From Aquidulcibacter paucihalophilus (lineage in GTDB: Bacteria; Pseudomonadota; Alphaproteobacteria; Caulobacterales; Aquidulcibacteraceae), in the NCBI RefSeq assembly GCF_002105465.1, contig NZ_NCSQ01000084.1:1-64000 (forward strand): a stretch of 64,000 nt of DNA, given 5' to 3'. A program made the translations under genes and the position numbers. The notes under the pieces are model-generated. The model was given only the letters and a program-made list of their open reading frames with translations, ran no database searches and had not been told where the DNA came from. Every line of letters begins with the position of its first letter. Position 1 is the stretch's first letter. Below are positions 11,038 to 19,258 of this stretch, piece by piece.

Positions 11038-11603
11038 TGAAGATTGCATTTCAGCCTTTGCGCTCGGCTTTGGTGATAGGTTTTGTTGTGACCACAACTC
11101 TGGTTTCAGGCTGCGACTTCAAGGCAAAAGTCGAAATCGAAGAAGGTGGCACAATCGCTTTCGTTGAGCCTGTCATTCGCACTCCGATCGCAGGGCGTCC
11201 AACTGCAGGGTATTTCGACTATGAAACTTCGTTTAACAAGACAGATCGGATCATTGCGGTGGCTTCACCCGCATTCAAACGCGTTGAAATGCACGACAGC
11301 GTTACAGAAGGCGGGATGAAGAAGATGGTTAAGCTCGATACACTTGAACTCCCGGCCAAAAGTTCAATTAAGTTTGCACCCGGCGGCAAACATCTCATGC
11401 TTTTCGAGCCCACAAAAGAGCTCAAGAACGGCGATCAGGTCAAAGTAACGTTTGTGTTCGCGGAGCAGAGCCCAATGGTCCTCACCTTTCATGTGCGAGA
11501 TGTCGTTCCCATGACTGGCACGGTGCAAATCATGGACCATAGCAAGATGGATCACGGCTCTGTGGATCACGGCGCGATGGGTCATGGTGACAAGAAGCCT
11601 TGA
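11037..11603 (+). CDS. PCuAC-like copper-binding lipoprotein
   Basis: 188 residues from an ATG that overlaps the upstream stop. The N-terminus is a lipoprotein signal ending LVSGC. The fold resembles periplasmic copper chaperones of the PCuAC family (DUF461). Candidate Cu(I) ligands follow the family H-M-x-H-M idea: VEMHDSVTEGGMKKM followed by PGGKHLMLF. The C-terminal tail is rich in His and Met (MDHSKMDHGSVDHGAMGHG), an additional metal-binding extension. Such proteins deliver copper to the CuA site of cytochrome oxidase or buffer periplasmic copper; which of these applies is not evident. Confidence 0.85.
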   Translation: MKIAFQPLRSALVIGFVVTTTLVSGCDFKAKVEIEEGGTIAFVEPVIRTPIAGRPTAGYFDYETSFNKTDRIIAVASPAFKRVEMHDSVTEGGMKKMVKLDTLELPAKSSIKFAPGGKHLMLFEPTKELKNGDQVKVTFVFAEQSPMVLTFHVRDVVPMTGTVQIMDHSKMDHGSVDHGAMGHGDKKP

Positions 11604-11675
11604 GTCCATGCTGCCTGCGGGAGGTGCGGTGCAAAGGCCTAGTCGGGACGCCAACACCTCGTTAAACCTGACCCC

Positions 11676-12632
11676 GTGACCATTCCTCTTGACGCCCAAC
11701 CCAGCACCTTTGTGGAACGCGCGCCCCGCGCGTGGCAGCCCTATTTGCGTCTATCCCGCCTTGATCGGCCGATTGGGTTTTGGCTGTTGGCCTTACCGTG
11801 CTTTATGGGGCAGTTTTTGGGCCGCGCCGGGATTGGCTTTTCGGCACTGGACGCTCTCCTCTTGGCTCTCTGGGTGATTGGGTCTATCGCCATGCGCGGG
11901 GCGGGCTGTAGCTTTAACGACCTTGTCGACCGCGATATAGACGCCAAAGTAGAGCGCACGGCAGGCAGGCCCCTGCCCGCAGGCTTGATCAGCGCCAAAC
12001 AAGCCCTGATCTGGACGTTAGCGCAGTGTTTGGTCGGCCTTTTGGTCTTACTTGCCCTGCCGACTCCGGCCCAAATTATGGCGCTGTGCGCGATACCGAT
12101 GGTGGCAGCTTATCCCTTCATGAAGCGCATTACGTGGTGGCCACAAGTTTGGCTGGGCCTTACCTTCAATTGGGGCGTGCTGGTGGGTTATGTGGCAGTC
12201 ATGGGCAGCCTCGATACATCCGCCCTTGCCCTTTATGCCGCCTGCGTGGCGTGGACCATTGGCTATGACACCATTTATGCCCAGCAAGATGTCGAAGATG
12301 ATGCGCTGGTAGGGGTGAAATCGACGGCGCGATTGTTTGGCGATCACGCCAAGCGCTGGGTTGGTGGTTTTTATCTGGCGACAACCCTTTTGGCAGCAGG
12401 AGCCTGTCTCTTGGCCGATCAACCTCTGGCCAGTCTGATCGTCGGCCTTTGTGGTGTGTTGGCATTTGGTCTGCATCTTCTCGGACAGGTCAGGCAAATG
12501 CCGGCGGATGGGCTAGCCAAAGAGCCGTTAGCTCTGTTTAAATCCAACAAGACCGCAGGCTTGATCTTGGTGGTCGGTTTGATGGTGCAGGCGCTTGTCG
12601 GCTGGCTAGTATCCGCAGGAGAATTGGGATGA
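11676..12632 (+). CDS. ubiA: 4-hydroxybenzoate polyprenyltransferase UbiA
   Basis: Integral-membrane prenyltransferase that joins the polyprenyl tail to 4-hydroxybenzoate in ubiquinone synthesis. 318 residues starting at GTG. The first Asp-rich motif NDLVDRDID (81-89) with KVERTAGRPLP, and the second motif YDTIYAQQDVEDD (about 206-218), bind the prenyl diphosphate through magnesium. About eight to nine transmembrane helices are visible. It overlaps the next gene by four bases (ATGA). Confidence 0.95.
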   Translation: MTIPLDAQPSTFVERAPRAWQPYLRLSRLDRPIGFWLLALPCFMGQFLGRAGIGFSALDALLLALWVIGSIAMRGAGCSFNDLVDRDIDAKVERTAGRPLPAGLISAKQALIWTLAQCLVGLLVLLALPTPAQIMALCAIPMVAAYPFMKRITWWPQVWLGLTFNWGVLVGYVAVMGSLDTSALALYAACVAWTIGYDTIYAQQDVEDDALVGVKSTARLFGDHAKRWVGGFYLATTLLAAGACLLADQPLASLIVGLCGVLAFGLHLLGQVRQMPADGLAKEPLALFKSNKTAGLILVVGLMVQALVGWLVSAGELG

Positions 12633-13243
12633 GCGAAGCGTTAGCAGCCTTAGACCCGGTCATGGCGCGCTTAATTGCCACCCATGGCCCATGCCCCATT
12701 CCAACGCGCGAGAGCCAGAGCGCCTATCAAAGCCTGTTTCGCGCCATTGTGTATCAGCAATTGTCCGGCAAGGCGGCTGGAACGATTCTAGGCCGCGTGC
12801 TGACCCTGTGTGGCGATCCAGAAGCGGCACCAGATCCTACCCATTTCCTCAACCATTCAGACGAGGCTTTGCGCGCCTGTGGCCTATCGCGACAGAAGCT
12901 TGCCGCCTTACGCGATCTTTCTCAAAAGCGACTGGACGGCATTGTGCCTGACAGCGCCGAAATCGATCATTTGCCCGACGAAGAGATCATCACCCGACTA
13001 ACAGCCGTTCGCGGCGTCGGTCAGTGGACGGTGGAAATGTATTTGATGTTCACGCTGGGCCGACCCGATGTATGGCCCGTCGACGATTTGGGCGTGCGCA
13101 AGGGTTGGATGATGGCTTATGGTCTATCTGAAATGCCTAAGCCAAAGCCGTTTAAAACGATGGCAGACCATTTGCGCCCCTACCGCACCCAAGCGGCCTG
13201 GTATTGTTGGCGCGCCGTCGATACGGTGACACCCGATGCATAA
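12629..13243 (+). CDS. DNA-3-methyladenine glycosylase II (AlkA-type, HhH-GPD)
   Basis: Base-excision repair glycosylase that removes alkylated purines. 204 residues; the helix-hairpin-helix TAVRGVGQWTVE (125-136) and the catalytic aspartate region VWPVDDLGVRKG (Asp152/153) are both present. It lacks the N-terminal domain of E. coli AlkA, as in the shorter Mag-type enzymes. It begins inside the end of ubiA (ATGA) and its end overlaps the next gene by eight bases, so it belongs to a tightly packed run extending to the desaturase gene. Confidence 0.93.
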   Translation: MSEALAALDPVMARLIATHGPCPIPTRESQSAYQSLFRAIVYQQLSGKAAGTILGRVLTLCGDPEAAPDPTHFLNHSDEALRACGLSRQKLAALRDLSQKRLDGIVPDSAEIDHLPDEEIITRLTAVRGVGQWTVEMYLMFTLGRPDVWPVDDLGVRKGWMMAYGLSEMPKPKPFKTMADHLRPYRTQAAWYCWRAVDTVTPDA

Positions 13244-13916
13244 GGGCTGGCTCATCGCCACCTTCTGCCTCTGCCTCAGTGCATGCGCGACGGTGGGCGG
13301 CCTGCAACCCCGCACACCGGCCGAAACCCTCATCGGATTTTGGGATAATCAAGCCCAAATTAAAGCCGCACCTGCCGAACTCTTGCGCCCACCAGCAGCC
13401 GGAAACCCCTATCCCTGGGTGGATGCTCAAAGCGCGCATTTCTTTGGCGTAAAGGCTCCTAAGATTGCCGGGCCGAAAGATCAGGCGATCTATCTTGTCT
13501 GGCGCAGTGGCGGTGCAACCAGTCCCATTAGTCGTCAGCGTTTATGGGTGTTTCGCCCACAAGAGGGCGGCGGAATGGTGATGGACTTTTACGCCTTCAA
13601 AACCCCAGAAGCCTTTGCAAACGCACAGCCCGGCACGGCTGCTTTCCAACATATAACCTTAGACGATTTGACCGCTTATGGCCCCGCCTGCAGCTTGCCG
13701 GTCATCAAAACAGCGACAGGCTGGACGGCATCTATCCCGGCTGCCTGCTCGATCACGGCGCGCTCGGGCCGGAAAATGACTCTGTCTGCCGTGCTGACCT
13801 TGGATGGTGAGCGCTTTAGCTATCAAGAACACGGCCTGCTGGAATCGGGTGCCTATGCGTTTAAAGTGCCCGGTGGCCCCGCCTATCAATTCATCAAAAA
13901 AGGACCTGCCTCATGA
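13236..13916 (+). CDS. CpeT/CpcT-like (DUF1001) lipoprotein
   Basis: 226 residues with a lipoprotein signal ending LSAC (Cys17). The mature part resembles the CpeT/CpcT family: SRQRLWVFRPQEGGGMVM, then a DFYAFKTPEAF segment, then YGPACSLPV, GWTASIPAACS and a GAYAFKVPGGPAYQF end. In cyanobacteria, members attach bilin to phycobiliproteins. Nothing here suggests phycobiliproteins, so the biochemical role is unknown and lyase activity should not be assumed. It overlaps alkA by eight bases and the NnrU gene by four. Confidence 0.75.
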   Translation: MHKGWLIATFCLCLSACATVGGLQPRTPAETLIGFWDNQAQIKAAPAELLRPPAAGNPYPWVDAQSAHFFGVKAPKIAGPKDQAIYLVWRSGGATSPISRQRLWVFRPQEGGGMVMDFYAFKTPEAFANAQPGTAAFQHITLDDLTAYGPACSLPVIKTATGWTASIPAACSITARSGRKMTLSAVLTLDGERFSYQEHGLLESGAYAFKVPGGPAYQFIKKGPAS

Positions 13917-14473
13917 CCCTGCTGATCTTAGGACTCATCATCTTCTTGGGCGCGCATGCCTTTGTGCGTTTTCGCGGACCGCGTGATCAAATGGCCACCA
14001 AATTGGGTGCCCAGCCGTATCGCGGCGTGTTTTCCCTGATTAGCTTGGCGGGCTTTGTGCTGTTGATTTATGGTTATGGCCAGTATCGCGCGGCGGGTAT
14101 GATCCCGGTCTGGACGCCGCCGACTTTCCTCAGCCACATCACCCTCCTCCTCATGCTGCCAGTTATGATCCTCTTGGTTTCGGCCTACTCGCCCGGCAAG
14201 ATTAAGGCCGCCGTCGTGCACCCCATGCTCGCCGCAGTCAAAATCTGGGCTTTGTCCCACCTCTTGGCCAATGGGGATTTGGGCTCCATGCTACTATTTG
14301 GGAGTTTCTTTGCTTGGGCCCTATTTGCCCGTATCCGCCTTGGCAAGGCCGATCGCGTGCGCTTGCCGATGGGGACGGGCGACTGGATTGCCATCGGGGG
14401 CGGTACGGCAATCTGGGTGGCCTTTAGTGCGGGTCTGCACAAAGTGCTGATCGGCGTCAGCGTATTCGGCTAA
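13913..14473 (+). CDS. NnrU family membrane protein
   Basis: 186 residues, about five to six transmembrane helices, with the family features HAFVRFRGPRDQM near the N-terminus, GAQPYRGVFSLISLAGF, and KIWALSHLLANGDLGSMLLFGSF. NnrU was first noted near nitrite/nitric-oxide reductase genes; the related Z-ISO enzyme in plants isomerises zeta-carotene using heme. The next gene, three bases on, is a desaturase, so a lipid or carotenoid role is possible, but no denitrification or carotenoid genes are in view. Confidence 0.88.
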   Translation: MTLLILGLIIFLGAHAFVRFRGPRDQMATKLGAQPYRGVFSLISLAGFVLLIYGYGQYRAAGMIPVWTPPTFLSHITLLLMLPVMILLVSAYSPGKIKAAVVHPMLAAVKIWALSHLLANGDLGSMLLFGSFFAWALFARIRLGKADRVRLPMGTGDWIAIGGGTAIWVAFSAGLHKVLIGVSVFG

Positions 14474-14476
14474 GCC

Positions 14477-15406
14477 ATGCCAGCCCCAACAATTGATCCC
14501 AAAACCATCTTTACGCCGGAAGAATGGGCCAAACTGAGACAGCGCAATGACTGGATCGGCCTCGGCTTGGTGGCCCATGCGTGGGTGGTGATTGGGTTGG
14601 CTGTTGCGCTATTTGCTTGGGCTCCAAACCCCGTGACTTGGCTGATCGCGGTGATGGTAGTCGGCGCGCGCCAATTGGGGCTGGCCATCCTGATGCATGA
14701 GGCGGCCCACGGAGGCCTCAGCACCAATCAAAAACTCAACGACTTTGTGGGTCATTTTTTGTGTGGTGCACCAGTTGGTGCATCGCTGTATCGCTACCGA
14801 TCGTATCACCTATCGCACCACCGCAATACCCAACAAAGTGACGATCCTGACCTGGGCCTTGCTGCCCATTTCCCGATCAGCAAGAAGAGCTATCAGCGTA
14901 AACTAATCCGGGACTTAACCGGGCAAACCTTTTTCAAACAAACCCTCAAACCTCTCTGGGGAATTCTGCGTTCGCCGGGGCAAGCAAGCCCAGAAGCCCG
15001 CTCAACAGCCTTAACATTCTTGGGCGCACAGGCCGCTATCTTTGTCATTTTTGCCGCTGCTGGCCAAACCCTTGCATTCTTCGCCATCTGGTTAATTGGC
15101 CAAGCAAGCTGGTATCCAGCTGTCACCCGCTTACGCAATATTGGCGAGCATGCCTGTGCCACACCAGACCCAAGCGACCCGTGGCGGCTGGCCCGCACCA
15201 CTTATGCCAATCCCATCGAGCGTTTGCTAATTGCGCCCTATTGGGTCCATTTTCATGCCGAGCATCATCTATGGATGTACATCCCCTGCTATCGGCTGGA
15301 AGCCACACATAGCCTTTTGAAACAGAAAGGCTTGACCGAAAAGATGGAGATTAAGCACGGCTATCGTCAGATTTTGGAGCTTGCAACGGCAAAGCTGGCC
15401 CCTTGA
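14477..15406 (+). CDS. fatty acid desaturase-type di-iron membrane protein
   Basis: 309 residues with the three histidine clusters of membrane desaturases and hydroxylases: HEAAHGG (74-80), HLSHH (111-115) and HAEHHLWM (near 258-265), separated by hydrophobic helices. It should use a di-iron centre and O2 to desaturate or hydroxylate an acyl or related lipid. The third box HAEHHLWMYIPCYRL is typical of bacterial desaturase-like proteins. It ends the run of genes from ubiA and converges on a small lipoprotein gene with one base between stops. Confidence 0.9.
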   Translation: MPAPTIDPKTIFTPEEWAKLRQRNDWIGLGLVAHAWVVIGLAVALFAWAPNPVTWLIAVMVVGARQLGLAILMHEAAHGGLSTNQKLNDFVGHFLCGAPVGASLYRYRSYHLSHHRNTQQSDDPDLGLAAHFPISKKSYQRKLIRDLTGQTFFKQTLKPLWGILRSPGQASPEARSTALTFLGAQAAIFVIFAAAGQTLAFFAIWLIGQASWYPAVTRLRNIGEHACATPDPSDPWRLARTTYANPIERLLIAPYWVHFHAEHHLWMYIPCYRLEATHSLLKQKGLTEKMEIKHGYRQILELATAKLAP

Positions 15407-15407
15407 C

Positions 15408-15602
15408 CTAGGGCTCCAACAAGTCAGGCATTGGGTTGGCTTCCAAAGCTGGCATGGCACCGTAAGGCGACTGGGCAGTACTGGGCATCTGGCGGTCAAT
15501 TGCTGCTTGGTCGGCCATATCCGCCGAAGATACAGTGCTGGTAGCGCAGCCAGAAACGGCCAAAAGCGATAAAGCGGCTAGGGCAACGCAATTGAGCTTC
15601 AT
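15408..15602 (-). CDS. small lipoprotein, unknown
   Basis: 64 residues. A clear lipoprotein signal with lipobox AVSGC (Cys19) is followed by a short Ser/Ala/Pro-rich mature part. The start has a GGGGGGAAG Shine-Dalgarno much like that of the lipoprotein gene at 15813. No family is recognised; the mature segment is too short to hold a domain. Confidence 0.7.
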   Translation of the reverse strand: MKLNCVALAALSLLAVSGCATSTVSSADMADQAAIDRQMPSTAQSPYGAMPALEANPMPDLLEP

Positions 15603-15758
15603 AACTTCCCCCCAGATTTCGACCCAGCAAACTCCAAAATCGCCTATGTCTCGCCGCCATGTTCGAACGAAACAACTTTAAGCCATCAAAATTGCTAAGG
15701 AGAAGACCTATAATTGTCAAGTATCAACTTGAATTTTTCAGGGATGAATACAAAGAAA

Positions 15759-15789
15759 AAGGCCCATTTCTGAGCTTGAAACAGGCCTT
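15759..15789 (-). terminator. intrinsic terminator after the 139-residue lipoprotein gene
   Basis: On the minus strand AAGGCC, then TG, TTTC, a seven-base loop, GAAA, TG and GGCCTT form a stem with a symmetric two-base bulge, followed by TTTCTTTG. It starts 24 bases after the stop. Confidence 0.75.
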
Positions 15790-15812
15790 AATCCGCGCTT
15801 TTTTCAATAGAA

Positions 15813-16232
15813 TTAGCTGTTGGGCTGGTTCGCGGGCGCTGGCGCGCCTTCTGGCTCCAAGGTTACTTTCATGGGATTAGGTACCAAATCCAGCATGGCC
15901 CCGGAACTGGCGTCCACACCTGCCCCAATCAGGCCGCCGACCAGAACATTGCCCGCCATTGCCGCCCCGCCAGCACCGGCAACTTTTGTAACCACCGAAC
16001 CCGTATAGGTCTTATAACCAGGCTTTGTGACCGTAACCATAAACTCAGATTTGCGCGGCATTTTGAATGTACAGGGTGTCGCCAAACAGCCATAGCCATT
16101 GGTGGTCGCAACCGTTGCGCCAGACGGCATGGTTTCAATGGTGAATGTAGCGTTCGTACCACGCGTTATTGTCGCGCAGCCAGACAGCGCCATTGCGGAA
16201 ATGGCAACAGCAGCACCCAATTTAAACTTCAT
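15813..16232 (-). CDS. PEGA-like domain lipoprotein
   Basis: 139 residues from an ATG with strong GGGGGAAAG Shine-Dalgarno. The lipobox is MALSGC (Cys19). A beta-rich PEGA-like segment (IETMPSGATVATTNG, TPCTFKMPRKSEFMVTVTK, PGYKTYTGSV) is followed by a glycine/alanine hydrophobic stretch that could insert in or lie on a membrane, and then DLVPNPMKVTLEPEG. Proteins of this layout are common in alphaproteobacteria and have no settled function. An extra eight codons upstream are open but lack a ribosome site. Confidence 0.8.
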   Translation of the reverse strand: MKFKLGAAVAISAMALSGCATITRGTNATFTIETMPSGATVATTNGYGCLATPCTFKMPRKSEFMVTVTKPGYKTYTGSVVTKVAGAGGAAMAGNVLVGGLIGAGVDASSGAMLDLVPNPMKVTLEPEGAPAPANQPNS

Positions 16233-16439
16233 ACTTTCCCCCAAAAAATCAAGCAAAACAGGAAAAATCTGGTTTGAATATTTATCGCAAGCCCCAATCC
16301 CATTTAGTTTTGCTTATCCAACACAACTTACGATATGAGGCTGAAGCTAAACACCGGATCACCCTTGTCAATCACGGCAGGTGTAGATTGTTATCCCCAG
16401 TAAAGATTTTCGGTGGTCGCAGCTTAAACAAAAAGATAA

Positions 16440-17093
16440 ATGGTCATGAAATTTGATAGCTATAAGTCTTTTATTGTCGACAATACGCGGAAACTACAGC
16501 CACCACATTGCCCGGAAATCACCCTACATTTGGCCGATAAAGCCGTCGCTCTTTGGCAATTGACCGCCGATGAATTGGATCAACAAGGCCTGCCTTTGCC
16601 ATTTTGGGCCTTTGCTTGGGCGGGTGGGCAGGCGTTAGCCCGCTATCTTCTTGACAATTCAGCGATCGTTGCTGGCAAGTCAGTCTATGATTTGGCATCT
16701 GGCTCTGGTCTAGTCGGCATTGCGGCGAAATTGGCGGGTGCAGGCCAAGTGGTCGCGGTTGATATTGATCCTTTCGCCATTGCTGCCATCACCCTCAATG
16801 CAGCCAGTAACGGCGTCGAACTTGCAACTCATCAAGGCAATATAATTGGCCAAGAGCTACAGGCAGACGTGTTGCTGGTCGGCGACCTCTTTTATGAGCG
16901 CGAGATCGCCGAGCCATTATTTGCTTGGCTTCAGAAGTGCCAGGAAAGAGGGGTTCTTGTCCTGATCGGCGATCCTGGTCGAACCTATTTGCCGAAGGAT
17001 AAGCTCCAAGAGCTCGCCTGCTACCAAATCGAAGTGTCACGCGAATTGGAAGACCAAGATATCAAAGTGACTCGCGTATGGGGCCTTGCTTGA
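16440..17093 (+). CDS. class I SAM methyltransferase, ETFB lysine methyltransferase-like
   Basis: 217 residues. The N-terminal FWAFAWAGGQALARYLL (55-71), the glycine motif DLASGSG (84-90), the acidic VAVDIDP and the catalytic-side GDLFYE (148-153) match the METTL20/ETFB-KMT group. Those enzymes methylate lysines next to the recognition loop of the electron-transfer flavoprotein beta subunit; bacterial homologues are known in alphaproteobacteria. No etfAB is in the window, so the substrate is inferred from family only. The start may instead be the ATG at 16446; neither has a good Shine-Dalgarno. Confidence 0.82.
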   Translation: MVMKFDSYKSFIVDNTRKLQPPHCPEITLHLADKAVALWQLTADELDQQGLPLPFWAFAWAGGQALARYLLDNSAIVAGKSVYDLASGSGLVGIAAKLAGAGQVVAVDIDPFAIAAITLNAASNGVELATHQGNIIGQELQADVLLVGDLFYEREIAEPLFAWLQKCQERGVLVLIGDPGRTYLPKDKLQELACYQIEVSRELEDQDIKVTRVWGLA

Positions 17094-17185
17094 CTAACGC
17101 CCGATTGTTCGATTGAAGAGGTCCAAATTCGGCCTATGTGATGGTCGAAACATCTAAAGCGCGAAACCACAAAGAAGGACCTGAC

Positions 17186-18052
17186 ATGAGACATTGGTTT
17201 GCTGCCATTCTGGCGCTTTGCAGCCTAAGCGCCTGCTCTGGGCCACAGGTGCTCAACCTCGTGGCACAAACGCCAGGGCCCGTTCAGCACGATATCCGCT
17301 ATGGCCCATTGCCGCGCCATATGTTGGATATCTATTCGCCAAAGGTCATGCAAGCCGACACGCCCGTTCTGGTGTTCTATCATGGCGGGTCTTGGCAATA
17401 TGGCTCCAAGGATGACTATAAATTCTTGGGTTCTGTATTTGCGGCGCGCGGCATCCAAACCGTCGTCGTCAATTATCGCTTGCATCCAGAAGTGATTTTC
17501 CCGGCCTTTGTCGAAGATGGTGCCAAGGCCCTTGCCTTTACGCAAAAGTCGATTGCGAAGGGGCGGCCCGTGTTCATTGCTGGCTACTCCGCTGGTGCCC
17601 ATATTGCCGCGATGATTGCGCTGGATCCACGGTTTCTCGCAGCCGAGGCAACGACGATTTGTGAAGCTGCCAAGGGTGTTATTGGCATCGCTGGGCCTTA
17701 CGACTTCACCCCTGTCGATCCGGTCTTTAAACGCATTTTCCCAGCCGAAATTCTGCCCAGTACCAAGCCGATCACCTATGCCGCCACTAAAGCCCCGCCT
17801 ATGTTGCTGCTCCACGGCACCAAAGACAAAACAGTGGACCCAAAGCGCAGTGAGCAATTGGCGGCTGCCTTGGCCGAGCATAAAAATCTGGCTTATGTGA
17901 AGCTCTATCCTGGGGTCGAGCACCTCTATATTCTCGGTGCAATTTCGCCAGTGGTACGGCGCAGCGCCCCAACCTTAGCCGACACTGTGAATTTCATCCA
18001 AGCCCAAAAGGCGGCCGGCTATCCCGGCTGCGCCAGTCAGGTCAAAAGCTAA
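17186..18052 (+). CDS. alpha/beta-hydrolase (BD-FAE/esterase type), lipoprotein
   Basis: 288 residues from an ATG preceded by GAAGGA. A lipoprotein signal ends SLSAC (Cys17). The oxyanion-hole motif HGGSW (66-70), nucleophile elbow GYSAG (Ser135), acid in GTKDKTVDP and histidine in GVEHLYILG make a complete esterase/lipase active site, close to carboxylesterases of the HGG type. The enzyme should act at the membrane on ester substrates. Its stop overlaps the next ATG (TAATG), so it heads a three-gene run with DUF2237 and GNAT genes. Confidence 0.88.
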   Translation: MRHWFAAILALCSLSACSGPQVLNLVAQTPGPVQHDIRYGPLPRHMLDIYSPKVMQADTPVLVFYHGGSWQYGSKDDYKFLGSVFAARGIQTVVVNYRLHPEVIFPAFVEDGAKALAFTQKSIAKGRPVFIAGYSAGAHIAAMIALDPRFLAAEATTICEAAKGVIGIAGPYDFTPVDPVFKRIFPAEILPSTKPITYAATKAPPMLLLHGTKDKTVDPKRSEQLAAALAEHKNLAYVKLYPGVEHLYILGAISPVVRRSAPTLADTVNFIQAQKAAGYPGCASQVKS

Positions 18053-18432
18053 TGCGGCGCTTTGATCCTTCTGCCCGCAATGTCTTGGGTGGACCACTTG
18101 AATTCTGCTCGATGAACCCGCTGACTGGTTGGTTCAGGAATGGCTGTTGTGAGACCGAAGGCTTAGACCATGGCACCCATGTTGTCTGTGCCGTCGTGAC
18201 CAAGGCCTTTTTGGCCCATCAATTGCGCGTGGGAAATGATCTCATAACACCGCGCCCGGAATATAGGTTTGCGGGCCTTAAACCCGGCGATCACTGGTGC
18301 GTCTGCCTGACCCGGTGGAAAGATGCACTGGATGCGGGCTGTGCACCCCCAATCATACTGGAAGCCACACATGAAGAGGCTTTGGTTGTTGTGCCGCTTG
18401 AAACCCTCAAATCCTATGCGGCGGAGGCCTAA
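18052..18432 (+). CDS. DUF2237 family protein
   Basis: 126 residues. It matches DUF2237: ARNVLGGPLEFCSMNPLTGW at the start, GCCETEGLDHGTHVVCAVVT in the middle and FAGLKPGDHWCVCLTRW, with conserved cysteines that could bind metal or react as thiols. No biochemical role is established. The start overlaps the stop of the esterase gene by one base. Confidence 0.92.
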   Translation: MRRFDPSARNVLGGPLEFCSMNPLTGWFRNGCCETEGLDHGTHVVCAVVTKAFLAHQLRVGNDLITPRPEYRFAGLKPGDHWCVCLTRWKDALDAGCAPPIILEATHEEALVVVPLETLKSYAAEA

Positions 18433-18437
18433 AGCTT

Positions 18438-18746
18438 ATGCCCCAGATTACCGAGCCAGTGTTTGAAGATTTGGGTTCAGGCCGGGGCCGGCTTACCTTT
18501 GTCGGCGACATGGCTGCTGGCGCTCACCTGTGCGAAATCACCTGGTATCACCGGCCTGATGGCATACGCGTATTGGACCACACCTTTGTGCCTCCTACAC
18601 TCACTGGGCACGGTTTGGCGGCCATCCTGACGGAGGCAGCCCTTAACCGGGCGAGAAAAGATCAGGTCCGCATCCTGCCGCACTGTTCTTACGTCGCACG
18701 TTGGATTGATCGCCACCCAGAATGGCAAGAATGGGTGGCCACTTAG
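18438..18746 (+). CDS. GNAT-family N-acetyltransferase, short YjdJ-like
   Basis: 102 residues resembling the short acetyltransferases with a single CoA-binding core: GRGRLTFVGD, LDHTFVPPTLTGHGLAAILTEAAL (acetyl-CoA-binding helix region) and ILPHCSYVARWIDRHPEW at the end. These proteins transfer an acetyl group from acetyl-CoA to an unknown amine. It lies five bases after the DUF2237 gene and meets the next gene stop to stop without a gap. Confidence 0.9.
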   Translation: MPQITEPVFEDLGSGRGRLTFVGDMAAGAHLCEITWYHRPDGIRVLDHTFVPPTLTGHGLAAILTEAALNRARKDQVRILPHCSYVARWIDRHPEWQEWVAT

Positions 18747-19253
18747 TCAGGCTCCCACAAACCGACCATTTAGCGCCGCCATTTCAGCTGCATCGGGCAG
18801 TTCCCACATCGTCTCGACAAAGTCGAACATGGAACGATCAACCTCCATCGCATAGGTTTCACCCTTCGTGGCATTGCGGGTTTGGACTCGCGCCCAACGG
18901 GTTTCAACTGGCACGTCCAGAACATGCAGGATCACGGGGGCATGCGCTTGCTTGGCGAGATCGGCAAATTTTTGCCGATGCGCAGCTTTGGTAAACCCTA
19001 AATCCAAGACCACCGGAACGCCAATCGAGACAGCCTGTTTTGCTGTTTCAAAAATCATGGCCTCACATCGATCAATGCGCGCCATCGTCCAATCAAACTC
19101 AATGGGCTGTGGGCTATCCTGCCAAAACAAAGTTACCATCCACTGGTCAATAGCAAAGTGGAGGCCAGCAAGATCACGCGCTAAGGCTTGCGCGTAGGTC
19201 GACTTGCCTGCCCCAGTCGAACCGCAGATCAAATGAAATGATGCCTCTGCCAC
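18747..19253 (-). CDS. P-loop AAA/zeta-toxin-like kinase
   Basis: 168 residues with an N-terminal Walker A, GSTGAGKST (11-19), an acidic DQWMVTLFW segment, and a DLGFTKAAHRQKF region that resembles the substrate part of small metabolite kinases. The family contains predicted ATP-dependent kinases of unknown small-molecule substrate; zeta toxins share the fold, but no antitoxin gene is next to it. It follows the DUF2239 gene by five bases on the same strand. Confidence 0.82.
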   Translation of the reverse strand: MAEASFHLICGSTGAGKSTYAQALARDLAGLHFAIDQWMVTLFWQDSPQPIEFDWTMARIDRCEAMIFETAKQAVSIGVPVVLDLGFTKAAHRQKFADLAKQAHAPVILHVLDVPVETRWARVQTRNATKGETYAMEVDRSMFDFVETMWELPDAAEMAALNGRFVGA

Positions 19254-19258
19254 AACGC

